64,000 nt of DNA from NCBI RefSeq assembly GCF_000013365.1, contig NC_007778.1, positions 2,604,001-2,668,000 of the forward strand. Reading direction: 5' to 3'. How positions within the stretch are numbered: position 1 is the first letter of the stretch; each line of letters opens with the position of its first letter. Made by a program: the position numbers and the translations under genes. This DNA is from Rhodopseudomonas palustris HaA2. GTDB taxonomy: Bacteria > Pseudomonadota > Alphaproteobacteria > Rhizobiales > Xanthobacteraceae. Shown here piece by piece: positions 17,904 to 27,557 of the stretch. A model generated the notes under the pieces. The model was not told the origin of the DNA, searched no databases, and saw only the letters and a list, made by a program, of their open reading frames with translations.

Positions 17904-18773
17904 ATGATGCGGACGGTTTTCGGAATTCTGCCGGACGCGCTCGCTTACGGCATGGTGCTGTTCACCATCTCGATCGGCCTGTCGATCATGATGGGCTTGA
18001 TGCGCGTCGTGAATCTCGCCCACGGCGCATTCGCGATGATCGGCGGCTATCTCGCCTCGTTCGCGCTGGTGTCGCTCGGCGTCTCCTATCCGGTCGCGAT
18101 CCTGATCGCGGTGATCGGGGCGGTGATCATCTCCGTCCCGTTCGAGTTCCTGCTGTATCGCCGGATCTATCGCAAGTCCGACGAACTGACCCAGATCCTG
18201 CTGACGATCGGCATCACCTTCTTCATCGTCGGCGTCGCCAACTACATTTTCGGTCCGACCTCGAAGCCGATCCCGCTTCCCGAACTGCTCAAGGGGCCGT
18301 TCGATCTCGGCGTCCGCATGATTCCGACGCACCGGCTGTTCGTGATCGGCTGCGGAGTCGTGACGGCGGTGGCGCTCTGGCTTCTGATCGAGAAGACCGA
18401 ATTCGGCGTTCGGCTGCGTGCCGCGGTCGACAATGGCGACATGGCGGAAGCGCTCGGCATCCGCACCCAGATCGTCTATTCGGCGACGTTCGCGCTGGCC
18501 GTCGGCCTCGCTGCATTCGGTGGTGTCGTCGGCGCCGAGCTGTTGCCGGTCGAGCCGTTTTATGCGCTGCGCTACATGGTGACGTTCCTCGTCGTCGTCT
18601 CGGTCGGCGGCGCCGGGTCGGTATCGGGCGCGCTCGCCGCGTCGCTGCTGCTCGGTCTCGCCGACACCACCGGCAAGTATCTGGCCCCGGAATTCGGCGA
18701 GTTCTTCTTCTACGTTGCGGTGATCGTGATCGTGTACATCTTCCCCCACGGCCTGTTCGGAAGGGCCCATTGA
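17904..18773 (+). CDS. livH: Branched-chain-type ABC transporter permease (LivH family)
   Basis: Inner-membrane permease of 289 residues with about eight hydrophobic helices. It has the LivH-like stretch MGLMRVVNLAHGAFAMIGGY and a C-terminal GVFPHGLFG-type ending (here YIFPHGLFGRAH). It pairs with the LivM-like permease at 18773, sharing an ATGA overlap. The 173-base gap after the binding protein holds the hairpin at 17738 but no other gene. Confidence 0.92.
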   Translation: MMRTVFGILPDALAYGMVLFTISIGLSIMMGLMRVVNLAHGAFAMIGGYLASFALVSLGVSYPVAILIAVIGAVIISVPFEFLLYRRIYRKSDELTQILLTIGITFFIVGVANYIFGPTSKPIPLPELLKGPFDLGVRMIPTHRLFVIGCGVVTAVALWLLIEKTEFGVRLRAAVDNGDMAEALGIRTQIVYSATFALAVGLAAFGGVVGAELLPVEPFYALRYMVTFLVVVSVGGAGSVSGALAASLLLGLADTTGKYLAPEFGEFFFYVAVIVIVYIFPHGLFGRAH

Positions 18774-19771
18774 TGACGCCTGCCTCCGACACGGCCGGAC
18801 CGGTCGCCACCGCCGGCCTGCGCAACGACCTGATCGCAGCCGCGGCGATCGCCGGTCTCGGCGCGATCGGCTATTTCGTCTTCCCGGACGATCTCGCCTT
18901 CCTCACTCGCGTCATCGGTCTCGCATTTCTCGTCATCTCGCTCGATCTCGTCACCGGCTATTGCGGCGTCGCGACGCTCGGCCACGCGGCGCTGTTCGGC
19001 GTCGGCGCCTATGCGGCCGGCAACGCCTGTCTGGCCGGCGTCACCGATCCGATCCTGATGCTGCTGGTCGGCATCGTCGCCGGCACCGCGACGGGGCTGA
19101 TCTCCGGCGTGCTGGTCACGCGGTTTCGCGGCCTGCCGCAACTGGTGCTGTCGATCGCCTTCGGCCAATTGGTCGCCGCGCTCGCCAACAAGCTGTCGTC
19201 GATCACCGGCGGCAGCGACGGTCTCGCCGGGATATCGCCGGGCCCGGTGTTCGGCATGTTCAATTTCGACATGTTCGGCCGCACCGGCTACGTGTTCTCC
19301 GTCGCGGTGCTGCTGATCGCGATGGTGGTGCTGCTGCGCTTCGCGCGCTCGCCGTTCGCGCTGATGTGCCGCGCGATCAAGGACGACACGTTGCGCGCGC
19401 GGATGATCGGCGTCGCCGTCTATCCGCGGCTGGTGGTGATGTATTGCGTGGCCGGCGCCGTCGCCGGCCTGGGCGGCGCGCTGACGGCGATCAACACCGG
19501 CGTGGTCGGCCTCGACAGCGTCGGCTTCGAGCGCTCGGCGGAAGCGCTGATCATGCTCATCCTGGGCGGCGCCGGCAATCTGTGGGGCGCTCTGATCGGC
19601 GCCATCCTGTTCGAGCTGTTCCATCACTACGTATCCGCCGCCAGCCCGTTCCATTGGATGATCCTGATCGGCCTGCTGCTGATCGTGGTGGTGCTGTTCT
19701 TCCCCAAGGGCCTCGTCAACGAGGTCGTGCGGCGGGTCGGCGAGTTTCGTCAGGCGAGGGGCGCGCGATGA
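18773..19771 (+). CDS. livM: Branched-chain-type ABC transporter permease (LivM family)
   Basis: Second permease, 332 residues. Landmarks are GYCGVATLGHAALFGVGAYA near residue 65, the EAA-like loop RAIKDDTLRARMIGV, and a C-terminal LFFPKGLVNEVVRR. The start overlaps the LivH stop codon (ATGA at 18772-18775 region), so translation is coupled. Together with LivH it forms the membrane channel. Confidence 0.92.
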   Translation: MTPASDTAGPVATAGLRNDLIAAAAIAGLGAIGYFVFPDDLAFLTRVIGLAFLVISLDLVTGYCGVATLGHAALFGVGAYAAGNACLAGVTDPILMLLVGIVAGTATGLISGVLVTRFRGLPQLVLSIAFGQLVAALANKLSSITGGSDGLAGISPGPVFGMFNFDMFGRTGYVFSVAVLLIAMVVLLRFARSPFALMCRAIKDDTLRARMIGVAVYPRLVVMYCVAGAVAGLGGALTAINTGVVGLDSVGFERSAEALIMLILGGAGNLWGALIGAILFELFHHYVSAASPFHWMILIGLLLIVVVLFFPKGLVNEVVRRVGEFRQARGAR

Positions 19772-20532
19772 CCGCCTTGCTCGACGTGCAGCAATTGTCC
19801 AAATCGTTCGGCGGCCTGCGGGTCACCGACGACGTGTCGTTCACGCTGTCGAGCGGCGATCGCGTCGCGCTGATCGGCCCGAACGGCGCCGGCAAGACGA
19901 CGCTGGTCAACCTGATCTCCGGCGATCTGCCGCCCTCCAGCGGGCGGATCCTGCTCGCCGGCGAGGACGTCACCGCCGCGTCGATCCCCGAGCGGGTGCA
20001 GGGCGGACTGGTGCGGACGTTCCAGGTCACGCGGTTGTTCACCAGTCTGACGGTGGCCGAGAACGTCGCGCTCGCGGTGATGCAGCGTCGCGGGCTGACC
20101 AAGCGGATGTTCTCGTCGGTGATGGAGTCGGCGGAGGTGCGCGACGAATGGCAAGGCGTGCTGAGCCTGCTCGGCATCGCCCACCTCGCGGCCATGCCGG
20201 TGACCAAGCTGGCCTACGGTCAGCAGCGGCTGCTGGATCTGGCGATCGGGCTCGCGATGAAGCCACGGGTCCTGGTGCTCGATGAGCCTGCCGCCGGCGT
20301 GCCGCACGACGAGTCGCCGCGGATTCTCGAAGCCATCGCCAGGATGTCGCCGGAGATCGCGATCCTGATGATCGAGCACGACATGGATCTGGTGTTCAAA
20401 TTCGCCAAACGCGTGCTGGTGCTGGCGAATGGCGCCCTGATTTTCGAGGGCACGCCGGCGGAAGTGAAGCAGAACGACGCCGTCCGTCAGGCCTATCTGG
20501 GAAGCTATGCCGATGCCCGCAGCACGTCTTGA
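19768..20532 (+). CDS. livG: ABC transporter ATP-binding protein (LivG family)
   Basis: Cytoplasmic ATPase of 254 residues. Walker A GPNGAGKTT is at about residue 38, the signature region KLAYGQQRLLDLA is a YGQQR variant, and Walker B is VLVLDEPAAG. The LivG-type C-terminus (VLANGALIFEGTPAEV) is present. Its ATG overlaps the LivM stop by 4 bases. It works with the LivF protein as a heterodimer. Confidence 0.93.
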   Translation: MTALLDVQQLSKSFGGLRVTDDVSFTLSSGDRVALIGPNGAGKTTLVNLISGDLPPSSGRILLAGEDVTAASIPERVQGGLVRTFQVTRLFTSLTVAENVALAVMQRRGLTKRMFSSVMESAEVRDEWQGVLSLLGIAHLAAMPVTKLAYGQQRLLDLAIGLAMKPRVLVLDEPAAGVPHDESPRILEAIARMSPEIAILMIEHDMDLVFKFAKRVLVLANGALIFEGTPAEVKQNDAVRQAYLGSYADARSTS

Positions 20533-21226
20533 AGTCGAGCGCCTGAGCGCCGGCTATGGTTCAGTCGGCATCCTGAGCGAGATGAGTCTGGTCGTGCCGG
20601 CCGGCGGCCGATTGACCGTGCTCGGGCGCAACGGCGTCGGCAAGACCACGCTGCTCGCCACGATCATGGGCCTGACGTCGCACCAGGGCGGTGTGATCCG
20701 CGTCGACGATCGCGATGTGACGGGACTGAAGACCTACGCCCGTGCCGCCGCGGGCCTCGGCTACGTGCCGCAGACGCGCGACGTGTTCCGGTCGCTGACG
20801 GTCGAGGAAAATCTCTTCACCGGCCTCAAGGGCCGGCCGCGCTCCGAGCTCGACGAGGTCTACACGATTTTTCCGCGGCTCGCCGAGCGGCGGCATCACA
20901 ACGGCGCCCAATTGTCGGGCGGCGAGCAGCAGATGCTGTCGCTGGCGCGCACGCTGCTGGGCAAGCCGTCGGTGCTGCTGCTGGACGAACCGCTCGAAGG
21001 GCTCGCCCCGGTGATTTGCGACCGGTTGATGGAAACGATCGTCGACCTGGCGCAGTCCGGAGAAATGACCGTGGTTCTGGTCGAGCAGCAGATCGAGCGG
21101 GCGCTCGATTTCGCCGACGACGTGATCGTCATCGAGCGTGGCCGGATCGCCTGGAGCGGGCGGACCGAACGCCTGCGTGGCGAGCGGGAACTGGTCGACG
21201 CCCTGCTCGGCGTCGGGATCGGGTGA
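20513..21226 (+). CDS. livF: ABC transporter ATP-binding protein (LivF family)
   Basis: Second ATPase, about 237 residues, with Walker A GRNGVGKTT, signature LSGGEQQMLSLAR, and Walker B VLLLDEPLEGLAP. I chose ATG 20513 because GGGAAG (20499-20504) lies 8 bases upstream; ATG 20507, two codons earlier, is an alternative with poor spacing. Either start lies inside the LivG coding end. This is the last gene of block 2. Confidence 0.92.
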   Translation: MPAARLEVERLSAGYGSVGILSEMSLVVPAGGRLTVLGRNGVGKTTLLATIMGLTSHQGGVIRVDDRDVTGLKTYARAAAGLGYVPQTRDVFRSLTVEENLFTGLKGRPRSELDEVYTIFPRLAERRHHNGAQLSGGEQQMLSLARTLLGKPSVLLLDEPLEGLAPVICDRLMETIVDLAQSGEMTVVLVEQQIERALDFADDVIVIERGRIAWSGRTERLRGERELVDALLGVGIG

Positions 21227-21558
21227 AACGTCGCATCGCCACTGCGGTCGCGGGTCGCGATCCCGGATTGTGGCGGTCTGCCAAGTCTCTGGCAGAAAGA
21301 CGGTTTTTCGCGCGTCGCGGACGGCCGGAGTGCTGCCTTGGGAGCCTCGTCGGGCCGCGGCCGGCTTGACGTTCGGCCGGACTCGCCATAAAAGGCCTCA
21401 CTCGCTGCCGGCCCGTTTTGCGGATTTCCGGCGCGGCTTGATTTCCCGAAAACAGAGCCCGGTTGGCGGCTCATCCCCGGCGGAGCCGCCGGGGTTGGGC
21501 GCAACAGGGCTGTCTGGTTTTCGCAAACCCCGACATTCGACCGACCGATCTGGATCAC
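21227..21558. other. Intergenic region before secE
   Basis: About 330 bases with no convincing gene. The main structure is a GC hairpin at 21475-21494 (CCCCGGCGG, AG, CCGCCGGGG) without a T-run. The promoter for secE-nusG should lie here, but no clear -35/-10 pair was recognised. Confidence 0.5.
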
Positions 21559-21750
21559 ATGATGGCCTTCAGCCCGTTCAAATTCCTGCAGGAAGTGCGG
21601 AGCGAGACCGCCAAGGTGACCTGGCCGTCGCGCCGTGAAGTCACGATCACCACGATCATGGTGTTCATCATGGTGGCGCTCGCTTCGATCTTTTTCTTTG
21701 CCGCCGACCAGGTGATCAGGATCCTGATCACCTTCGTGCTCGGCGTTTAA
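21559..21750 (+). CDS. secE: Preprotein translocase subunit SecE
   Basis: Short single-helix SecE of 63 residues, the alphaproteobacterial form. The conserved cytoplasmic motif is FLQEVRSETAKVTWPSRRE, followed by one membrane helix (IMVFIMVALASIFFFAAD). It stabilises SecY in the inner-membrane translocon. ATG 21559 and ATG 21562 are adjacent; the ribosome site is weak (GGA at 21553). It is followed by nusG after 16 bases, the usual pair. Confidence 0.95.
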   Translation: MMAFSPFKFLQEVRSETAKVTWPSRREVTITTIMVFIMVALASIFFFAADQVIRILITFVLGV

Positions 21751-21766
21751 CGGCAGGCCCCTCGAC

Positions 21767-22297
21767 ATGAGCATGCGCTGGTACATCGTCCACGCCTATT
21801 CGAACTTCGAAAAGAAGGTCTCGGAATCGATCCGCGAGCAGGCCAAGCAGCGCGGCCTGGAGGATCTGTTCGAACAGGTGCTGGTCCCGACCGAGAAGGT
21901 CACCGAGGTGCGCCGCGGCCGCAAGGTCGACGCCGAGCGCAAATTCTTCCCGGGCTACGTGCTGGTGAAGATGAACCTCACCGACGAAGCCTTTCACCTG
22001 ATCAAGAACACGCCGAAGGTCACCGGCTTCCTCGGCGCCGAGAACAAGCCGATGCCGATCTCGGAAGCCGAGGCGATGCGCATCCTGCACCAGGTGCAGG
22101 AAGGCGTGGAGCGCCCGAAGGCGTCGGTGTCGTTCGAGATCGGCGAGAACGTCCGCGTCGCCGACGGCCCGTTCGCGTCGTTCTCCGGCGTGGTCGAGGA
22201 AATCGACGAGGCGCGGTCGCGCGTGAAGGTCGCGGTGTCGATCTTCGGTCGCGCCACGCCGGTCGAACTGGAATTCGGTCAGGTCGAGAAGGTCTGA
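21767..22297 (+). CDS. nusG: Transcription termination/antitermination protein NusG
   Basis: NusG of 176 residues binds RNA polymerase and couples it to Rho or the ribosome (S10). The N-terminal NGN domain starts RWYIVHAYSNFEKKV and contains KFFPGYVLVKM. The C-terminal KOW domain is GENVRVADGPFASFSG onward. Length and order are normal. Confidence 0.98.
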   Translation: MSMRWYIVHAYSNFEKKVSESIREQAKQRGLEDLFEQVLVPTEKVTEVRRGRKVDAERKFFPGYVLVKMNLTDEAFHLIKNTPKVTGFLGAENKPMPISEAEAMRILHQVQEGVERPKASVSFEIGENVRVADGPFASFSGVVEEIDEARSRVKVAVSIFGRATPVELEFGQVEKV

Positions 22298-22338
22298 TCG
22301 GGCAAGTGTCATTGCCGGGGCCTGGCTCCGGTTATGGC

Positions 22339-22430
22339 GTCATTGCCGGGCTTGACCCGGCAATCCATCTTCTTCGAAAGATGCTTCTTGCGAAGAGCGA
22401 TGGATGCCCGGATCAAGTCCGGGCGTGACG
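22339..22430. repeat. Intergenic palindromic element, family A copy 2
   Basis: Same arm set as 5225-5293: GCCGGGCTTGACCCGGC, AATCCATCTTC, GCGATGGAT and CCCGGATCAAGTCCGGG, ending GTGACG. It sits between nusG and rplK, so it has been tolerated inside the ribosomal cluster. Confidence 0.78.
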
Positions 22431-22466
22431 GGAGTGAGCGAGGCGAAGGCTTTGCTCTGAACTGAC

Positions 22467-22507
22467 GTGGGAGGCCGATGACGATCGCCAGTCGTCGCAG
22501 GCCCCAC
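22467..22507 (+). promoter_or_regulatory. Structured rplK leader, candidate L1 operator
   Basis: GTGGG (22467-22471) can pair with CCCAC (22503-22507). Inside it, GACGA (22480-22484) pairs with TCGTC (22492-22496) around loop TCGCCAG. The strings GTGGGAGGC (22467-22475) and CGCCAGTC (22486-22493) also occur, in the same order, in the L1-binding stalk of E. coli 23S rRNA as I recall it. Feedback by L1 on this operon is known in bacteria. A second small hairpin GCCGGC-TGT-GCCGGC is at 22524-22538. Confidence 0.5.
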
Positions 22508-22552
22508 CACGAAACCTGAAACCGCCGGCTGTGCCGGCAACAGGAGAAGAGT

Positions 22553-22981
22553 ATGGCAAAGAAAGTGACCGGATACCTGAAGTTGCAGGTGCCGGCCGGT
22601 GCGGCGAACCCTTCGCCCCCGATCGGTCCCGCGCTTGGTCAGCGCGGCCTCAACATCATGGAGTTCTGCAAGGCGTTCAACGCGCAGACCCAGAAGGAAG
22701 AGAAGAACACCCCGATTCCGGTGGTGATCACGATCTACGCCGATCGTTCGTTCACCTTCGAGATGAAGACTCCTCCGATGTCCTTCTTCCTGAAGCAGGC
22801 GGCCAAGATCCAGTCCGGATCGAAGCTGCCGGGCCGTGACTCGGCCGGCAAGGTGACCTCGGCGCAGGTGCGCGAGATCGCCGAGAAGAAGATGAAGGAT
22901 CTGAACTGCGACTCCATCGAGTCGGCCATGCGCATGGTCGAGGGCTCCGCCCGTTCGATGGGCCTCCAGGTCGAGGGGTAA
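22553..22981 (+). CDS. rplK: 50S ribosomal protein L11
   Basis: L11, 142 residues, part of the GTPase-associated centre on 23S rRNA. The conserved start [18 protein letters not shown] and the proline-rich [18 protein letters not shown] are present, with the C-terminal RNA-binding domain ending MGLQVEG. GGAG lies 7 bases before the ATG. rplA follows after 5 bases. Confidence 0.99.
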   Translation: MAKKVTGYLKLQVPAGAANPSPPIGPALGQRGLNIMEFCKAFNAQTQKEEKNTPIPVVITIYADRSFTFEMKTPPMSFFLKQAAKIQSGSKLPGRDSAGKVTSAQVREIAEKKMKDLNCDSIESAMRMVEGSARSMGLQVEG

Positions 22982-22986
22982 CGGAC

Positions 22987-23676
<690 letters not shown>

Positions 23677-23712
23677 GCCCGTCGCAGCCTTGCGGCAAAC
23701 TCGAGGCAAACC

Positions 23713-23750
23713 AGGGGCGGATGGGGCAAACCCGTCCGCCCCTTTGTCTT
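23713..23750 (+). terminator. Intrinsic terminator after rplA
   Basis: AGGGGCGGATGGG (23713-23725) pairs with CCCGTCCGCCCCT (23731-23743) with one T-G wobble and loop GCAAA, followed by TTGTCTT. It marks the end of the rplKA transcript and the start of block 3. Confidence 0.82.
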
Positions 23751-23787
23751 TGCTTCCAAGATCAAGAAACGAGCGAAGGAGCCCGGT

Positions 23788-24735
23788 GTGACGGACAAGG
23801 TTCTGGTGTTTTCGCGGTTCGCGAAGTCGATGCTGACGCGGTTCGGCGAGCGGTTCGAACTGCTCGAGACCGGCGGCAAGCCGGCCGACGAAGTCTTCAG
23901 CGCGACCGAACTCGCCGGCGTTCGCGCGCTGCTGACCATGGGCGCGCAGCCGCTCGGCCGCGACACGATGGATCTGTTGCCGTCGCTCGGCGCGATCGTC
24001 TGCTACGGCACCGGCTATGACGGAGTCGACCTCGACGCCGCCGCCGAACGCAACATCCTGATCGGCAACTCGCCGGCGGCGAATGCCTCGGCGGTCGCCG
24101 ATCTGGCGATGACGCTGCTGCTCGGGCTGATGCGACGGGTGATTCCGGCGGACGCTTACTTACGCAGCGGCGGCTGGTCGGGAGCGAGGCCGTCGCCGCT
24201 GCTCAAGCCACCGCGCGGCCTGACCGGCGCCAAAGTCGGCGTCTACGGCATGGGCGAGATCGGCCGCAAGATCGCGGCGCGGGTGGCGTCGTTCGAGACC
24301 GAGGTCGCCTATCACAGCCGCAGCCGTCACGACGTGCCGTATCGCTATGTCGGGAGCTTAAGCGAACTGGTCGACTGGTGCGACGTGCTGCTGATCGCGG
24401 TCCGCGCCGGCCCGGATACGCAGCGCATCATCGATGCGGAGATGTTGAAGCGGCTCGGCAAGGACGGCGTGGTGGTCAACATCTCGCGCGGCTCGGTGAT
24501 CGACCAGCCGGCGCTGATCGCGGCACTGGCCGACAACACCATCGCCGGCGCCGGGCTCGACGTGTTCGAACAGGAGCCTTACGTGCCGGATGCGCTCAGC
24601 GAGTTCCCGCACGTGGTGCTGACGCCGCATATCGGCGGTCACACCCTCGATGCGCATGTCGCGATGCAGGATTGCGTGATCGCCAACCTCACAGCTTACT
24701 TTGCAGGCAGGCCGCTGCCTTATCCGGTGGCGTAG
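23788..24735 (+). CDS. D-isomer-specific 2-hydroxyacid dehydrogenase
   Basis: NAD(P)-dependent 2-hydroxyacid dehydrogenase of 315 residues, of the glyoxylate/hydroxypyruvate reductase-like group. The cofactor motif is VYGMGEIG near residue 150. The active-site residues are R234 (NISRGSVID), E263 (FEQEP) and H281 (TPHIGGH). Start GTG 23788 has GGAG 6 bases upstream. It is not closely similar to the dehydrogenase at 466. It lies alone after the rplA terminator and 186 bases before the molybdenum hydroxylase genes; a functional link to them is not shown. Confidence 0.92.
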   Translation: MTDKVLVFSRFAKSMLTRFGERFELLETGGKPADEVFSATELAGVRALLTMGAQPLGRDTMDLLPSLGAIVCYGTGYDGVDLDAAAERNILIGNSPAANASAVADLAMTLLLGLMRRVIPADAYLRSGGWSGARPSPLLKPPRGLTGAKVGVYGMGEIGRKIAARVASFETEVAYHSRSRHDVPYRYVGSLSELVDWCDVLLIAVRAGPDTQRIIDAEMLKRLGKDGVVVNISRGSVIDQPALIAALADNTIAGAGLDVFEQEPYVPDALSEFPHVVLTPHIGGHTLDAHVAMQDCVIANLTAYFAGRPLPYPVA

Positions 24736-24865
24736 TTCATCGCGCAACTGTCATAAATCAGTGCGTAGCGCGCATCGATGATGCAGCCGCTGACGGCGCG
24801 TGGCATCACACGAGCCTGATTGTGTAAACACATACGTTGGATTGCCCGGACGCAAAATCTTGTGA

Positions 24866-24895
24866 TTGTCGTTGCGAGCTATTCTTATGTATGAT
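24866..24895 (+). promoter_or_regulatory. Candidate sigma-70 promoter for the molybdenum hydroxylase genes
   Basis: TTGTCG (24866-24871) and TATGAT (24890-24895) are separated by 18 bases. The -10 matches 5 of 6 consensus bases and the -35 matches 4 of 6. It lies 27 bases upstream of the 2Fe-2S subunit start, so the untranslated leader would be short. Confidence 0.45.
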
Positions 24896-24921
24896 CTCCG
24901 TCATATCAAACGGGGGTCGAC

Positions 24922-25386
24922 ATGGCCGCGTACGCACTCAAGATCAACGGACGCACTCACACCGTCGATGTCGATCCCGACACCCCGCTGCTGTGGGCAA
25001 TCCGCGACGGCGCCGGACTGATGGGAACTAAGTACGGCTGCGGCGTCGCGCAATGCGGCGCCTGCACGGTTTTCGTCGACGGCAATACGGTGCGCTCGTG
25101 TTCGCTGCCGGTGTCGGCGGTGGGAACCAGCGAAGTCACGACGATCGAAGGCCTTCGCGGCAGGGAAGGCGCTGCGGTGCAGCAGGCCTGGGTGGCGCTG
25201 GACGTGCCGCAATGCGGCTATTGCCAGTCCGGCCAGGTGATGAGCGCGACCTCCTTGCTGTCGAAAAATCCGAAGCCGACCGATCGGGACATCGATCTGG
25301 CGATGACCGGCAACATCTGCCGCTGCGCCACCTACGTGCGGATCCGCGCCGCGATCCACCAGGCCGCCAAGTCGCTGGAGGGCTGA
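24922..25386 (+). CDS. (2Fe-2S)-binding subunit of molybdenum hydroxylase (IorA-like)
   Basis: Small electron-transfer subunit, 154 residues. The plant-type cluster ligands are C40, C45, C48 and C60 ([15 protein letters not shown]). The second cluster domain has CGYCQSG and NICRCATY. This matches the alpha subunit of isoquinoline 1-oxidoreductase and other xanthine-oxidase-family enzymes that lack a FAD subunit. The large subunit follows after 2 bases. Electrons are expected to pass to the diheme cytochrome encoded two genes downstream. Confidence 0.95.
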   Translation: MAAYALKINGRTHTVDVDPDTPLLWAIRDGAGLMGTKYGCGVAQCGACTVFVDGNTVRSCSLPVSAVGTSEVTTIEGLRGREGAAVQQAWVALDVPQCGYCQSGQVMSATSLLSKNPKPTDRDIDLAMTGNICRCATYVRIRAAIHQAAKSLEG

Positions 25387-25388
25387 GC

Positions 25389-27557
25389 ATGACCATTCAT
25401 GACACGAAGCTGTCGCGCCGTTCGCTGCTGAAGGCCGGCGCCGGCCTCGTCATCGGCGCCTATGTCGTTCGCGGCGGCAAGGCGTTTGCGCAGTCGCCCG
25501 CCCCGAGCGCCCCGAACATCGCGCCCAACACCTTTCTGATCATCGGCGCCGACGACACGGTCACCGTGCTGTGCAAGGGCATCGAGTTCGGGCAGGGCCC
25601 GTTCACCGGCATGGCGACGCTGGTCGCCGAGGAACTCGACGCCGACTGGTCGCAGATGCGGGCCGATCATGCGCCGTCGAACCCGGCGCTCTACAAGAAC
25701 CTGGCGTTCGGTGTGCAGGGCACCGGCGGCTCGACGCAGATGGCGAATTCCTACATCCAGATGCGTCAGGTCGGCGCCGCCGCCCGCGAGATGCTGGTGG
25801 GCGCCGCCGCCGAGTCCTGGAAGGTGCCGGCCTCCGAGATCACCGTCGACAAGGGCGTGATCCGTCATGCCTCCGGCAAGCAGGGCCGGTTCGGCGAATT
25901 CGCCGAGCAGGCGATGCTGCGCCCGGTGCCGAGCGCGCCGAAGCTGAAGGATCCGTCGCAGTTCAGGCTGATCGGCAAGGAAGGCGTGGTGAAGCGGCTC
26001 GACAGCGCCGCCAAATCCGACGGCAGCGCGCTGTTCACCATGGATATCCACGGGCCCGACATGCTGACCGTGCTGATCGCGCGGTCGCCGAAATTCGGCG
26101 GCGCGGTGAGGTCGTTCGATGCGACCAAGGCCAAGGCGGTCGCCGGTGTGGTCGATATCAAGCAGGTGCCGACCGGCGTGGCTGTCTATGCCAAGGGGTT
26201 CTGGCCGGCCAAGACTGCGCGCGAGCTGCTGCAGATCGAGTGGGACAACAGCAAGGCCGAGACCCGCGGCACCACGGAAATCCTGACCGAGTTCCGCGCG
26301 CTGGCGAAGACGCCGGGCAAGGTGGTGACGCAGCACGGTGACGTCGACGGCAGCTTCGCCAAAGGCGGGCAGGTGATCGAGGCGGAGTACGTGTTTCCGT
26401 ATCTCGCCCACGCCGCGATGGAGCCGCTGAACGGTTATCTCAAATGGGACGGCGACACTGCCACCGCCAAATATGGCTGCCAGTTCCCGACGCCCGATCA
26501 CGCCGCGATCGCCCAGGTGCTCGGCCTCGGCATGGACAAGGTGAAGATCGACACGATCCTCGCCGGCGGCAGCTTCGGCCGCCGCGCGCAGCAGACGACG
26601 CATCAGGCCATCGAACTCGCCGAGGTCGCCAAGGCGATCGGACCCGGCAAGGCATTGAAGCTGGTGTGGACCCGCGAGGACGACATGCGGGGCGGCTATT
26701 ATCGGCCGTTCGGCGTGCACCGGATGCGCGGCGTGGTGCGCGACGGCAGGATCGAGGGCTGGACCGACACCATCGTGGGCCAGTCCATCATGAAAGGCTC
26801 GCCGTTCGAAGCGATGACCTTCAAGGACGGCATGGACGCCACCGCTTATGAGGGCTCCAACGAGCCGCCCTACGAGATCGCCAATTTCCGCTGCGACCTT
26901 CACCAGGTCGATCTCGGCGTGCCGGTGCTGTGGTGGCGGTCGGTCGGCCACACCCATACCGGCTATGCGGTCGAAGCCTTTGTCGACGAGTTGCTGACGG
27001 CGACCGGGCAGGATCCGGTCGAGGGCCGGCTGGCCTTGATGGGCAATCGCAAGCCGCGCCACGCCGGCGTGCTCAAAGCGGTCGCCGAATTGTCGAACTG
27101 GAAGGGCGCCAAGCCGGAGGCCGGCCGCGCTCGCGGCGTCGCGGTGGTGGAGAGCTTCAACACCTTCGTGGCGCAAGTGGTCGAACTGTCGATGAGCGCC
27201 GATGGGCCGGTGGTGCACAAAGTGTGGTGCGCGGTGGATTGCGGCGTCCCGGTCAACCCGGACATCATCCGCGCCCAGATGGAGGGCGGCATCGGCTTCG
27301 CGCTCGGCCACATCCTCTATGCGCAGCAGCCGATTGAAGCCGGCGCGCCGGTGTCCGGCAATTTCGACACCTATCGCTCGCTGCGGATCAACGAGATGCC
27401 GCAGATCGAGGTGACGATCATTCCCTCGACCGAAAAGCCGACCGGTGTCGGCGAGCCGGGCGTGCCGCCGCTCGGCCCGGCCGTCGCCAACGCCATGGCG
27501 AAACTGGGTCTGCCCCGTCCGCGGAAATTGCCGATCGTGCCGGGAGCCAACGCATGA
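25389..27557 (+). CDS. Molybdopterin-binding large subunit, Tat-exported (IorB/aldehyde oxidase-like)
   Basis: Catalytic subunit of 722 residues in the xanthine oxidase family. The N-terminus has a twin-arginine signal (LSRRSLLKAGAG, then a hydrophobic segment and AFAQS), so the enzyme is exported folded with its small subunit to the periplasm. Cofactor motifs are GQGPFTGMATL, GGSFGRRAQQTTHQA and the C-terminal GVGEPGVPPLGPAVANA, which carries the catalytic Glu. Relatives oxidise N-heterocycles or aldehydes. The start at 25389 places the Tat motif at the very N-terminus. Its stop overlaps the cytochrome start. Confidence 0.93.
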   Translation: MTIHDTKLSRRSLLKAGAGLVIGAYVVRGGKAFAQSPAPSAPNIAPNTFLIIGADDTVTVLCKGIEFGQGPFTGMATLVAEELDADWSQMRADHAPSNPALYKNLAFGVQGTGGSTQMANSYIQMRQVGAAAREMLVGAAAESWKVPASEITVDKGVIRHASGKQGRFGEFAEQAMLRPVPSAPKLKDPSQFRLIGKEGVVKRLDSAAKSDGSALFTMDIHGPDMLTVLIARSPKFGGAVRSFDATKAKAVAGVVDIKQVPTGVAVYAKGFWPAKTARELLQIEWDNSKAETRGTTEILTEFRALAKTPGKVVTQHGDVDGSFAKGGQVIEAEYVFPYLAHAAMEPLNGYLKWDGDTATAKYGCQFPTPDHAAIAQVLGLGMDKVKIDTILAGGSFGRRAQQTTHQAIELAEVAKAIGPGKALKLVWTREDDMRGGYYRPFGVHRMRGVVRDGRIEGWTDTIVGQSIMKGSPFEAMTFKDGMDATAYEGSNEPPYEIANFRCDLHQVDLGVPVLWWRSVGHTHTGYAVEAFVDELLTATGQDPVEGRLALMGNRKPRHAGVLKAVAELSNWKGAKPEAGRARGVAVVESFNTFVAQVVELSMSADGPVVHKVWCAVDCGVPVNPDIIRAQMEGGIGFALGHILYAQQPIEAGAPVSGNFDTYRSLRINEMPQIEVTIIPSTEKPTGVGEPGVPPLGPAVANAMAKLGLPRPRKLPIVPGANA

